Below, piece after piece: positions 63,493-64,000 of a stretch of 64,000 bases of DNA; the first letter of the stretch is position 1; each line of letters begins with the position of its first letter. The stretch lies in the NCBI GenBank assembly GCA_008704415.1, contig VXIS01000126.1:56598-120597 (forward strand), written 5' to 3'. Source of the DNA: Sphaerosporella brunnea. Its lineage: Eukaryota; Ascomycota; Pezizomycetes; Pezizales; Pyronemataceae. The notes under the pieces were generated by a model. It was not told the DNA's origin. It did no database searches and saw only the letters and a program-made list of their open reading frames with translations. The translations under genes were made by a program, and so were the position numbers.

Positions 63493-64000
63493 CAAAATTG
63501 TACAGAGCGACCGCAAGACGAGGACGAGTACCGTGAACCCGCCAAGAACCGAAAGCGGGAGACATACGAGGCCAAAACGTCGGAGGCCAAGACGGTGAGG
63601 AACACAGACTTCCTACTTATGATATCCGAATATCAACCATTGCCAGGCTTCACGGATACAACAGAAAACTGGGAGTACGCAACCACACCGCAGGACCAAA
63701 GCGAATACGCCGAAGATGAGGCCAAATCGGCACCCGAAACGCTACTACTCATGAATGATGAAACTGAAACCGGGACCGAAGGCACCTCAAGTATCGGAAG
63801 AATCACTGCCAAATCAAGAGACAAGGAACGAGTTTGGGTTACCGATTCAGGCGCTACTAACCACGTTACCGGATTAGACCAGAAGTGGGTCAACCACCGT
63901 GCGTTCCGAAAGGGGGAGCATAAAGTCCGATTCGCGAATGACGCGTCAGTTGATGCGAAAGGGATCGGCAATATCGCATTGCTCTTTCCACGAAGCAACC
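63493..64000 (+). pseudogene. Ty1/copia pol fragment (linker and protease), cut by the window end
   Basis: The plus-strand frame runs open to the window edge. A charged linker (RETYEAKTSEAKTVRNTDF, DQSEYAEDEAKSAPETLL) is followed by DKERVWVTDSGATNHVTG (about 63822-63875). D-S-G-A is the catalytic signature of copia aspartic protease, and WVTDSGATNHVTG is its usual context. It continues into the region before integrase (KVRFANDASVDAKGIGNIAL). The part upstream of about 63493 is the promoter side of the gene on the minus strand, so gag and the 5' LTR are missing or displaced. The protease core is uninterrupted within the window; whether the element is complete beyond it is unknown. The sequence is not part of the 26-kb copia copy, which lacks this region. 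Confidence 0.85.

Noticed and set aside
1..64000. CRISPR arrays, bacterial operons, telomere repeats, rDNA
   Set aside because: No regularly spaced direct repeats, no Shine-Dalgarno-linked gene runs, no TTAGGG arrays and no rRNA-like conserved blocks were seen.

Overview
This window looks like nuclear DNA of a filamentous fungus, most likely a basidiomycete. The evidence is short introns of 58-83 nt with GTRNGT donors, a Ty1/copia element with a UBN2-type gag, non-LTR elements ending in an RNase H domain plus a C-terminal zinc tail, many hAT elements, and F-box/ankyrin genes. There is no bacterial operon structure, CRISPR array, rRNA or convincing tRNA. Most of the 64 kb is a transposon graveyard with a few single genes between the elements. 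The species is not identifiable from sequence alone.

Layout. 0-9.4 kb: hAT tail fragments (339-731, 4873-5443), an unrecognised coding stretch with tandem 22-residue repeats (2584-3207), a TA-flanked MITE (3431-3743), a 5'-truncated LINE (3871-4795, minus), an intact 216-residue unknown gene (7242-7892) and a TIR element (8590-9323). 9.4-15 kb: nothing convincing. 15-24.5 kb: hAT-type elements at 14971-15797 (perfect 8-bp target duplication), 19139-20106 (carrying a copia solo LTR), 21561-22367 and 23975-24462. 24.8-31.2 kb: an F-box/ankyrin gene stopped by one nonsense codon, a copia element 26194-29511 with matching 5-bp target duplications and a large nested insertion, and an intact F-box/ankyrin-like gene. 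31.4-38.3 kb: a hAT element with perfect duplications (31463-32189), a LINE RNase H remnant, a TIR element (35525-36443) and a minisatellite (about 36858-37340). 38.5-43.9 kb: an intron-containing coiled-coil gene, the first copy of a paralogous gene pair (41079-41600), a MULE transposase remnant missing its catalytic core, and another hAT tail. 44-58.6 kb: mostly empty, apart from an ORF1-only LINE (49031-50395) inside a perfect 15-bp target duplication, a decayed gene near 51.2-52.3 kb and a hAT tail at 53.2-53.9 kb. 58.6-64 kb: the second, frameshifted paralog, two TA-flanked inverted-repeat elements, a nuclear-type gene with a SUMO-interaction-like motif, and a copia protease-region fragment running off the right edge.

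How the parts relate. The two LINE copies share the same 3' untranslated end, which shows that the 49-kb ORF1-only element belongs to the family whose RNase H end survives at 3.9-4.8 kb. It is a fungal counterpart of mammalian half-L1 (HAL1) elements and the most interesting object here. Six loci keep only the C-terminal dimerisation end of hAT transposases, three with an intron at the same place. A roughly 115-bp upstream segment is shared by two unrelated host gene families (24.8-26.0 kb and 58.8-59.9 kb), suggesting promoter capture or chimeric gene birth.
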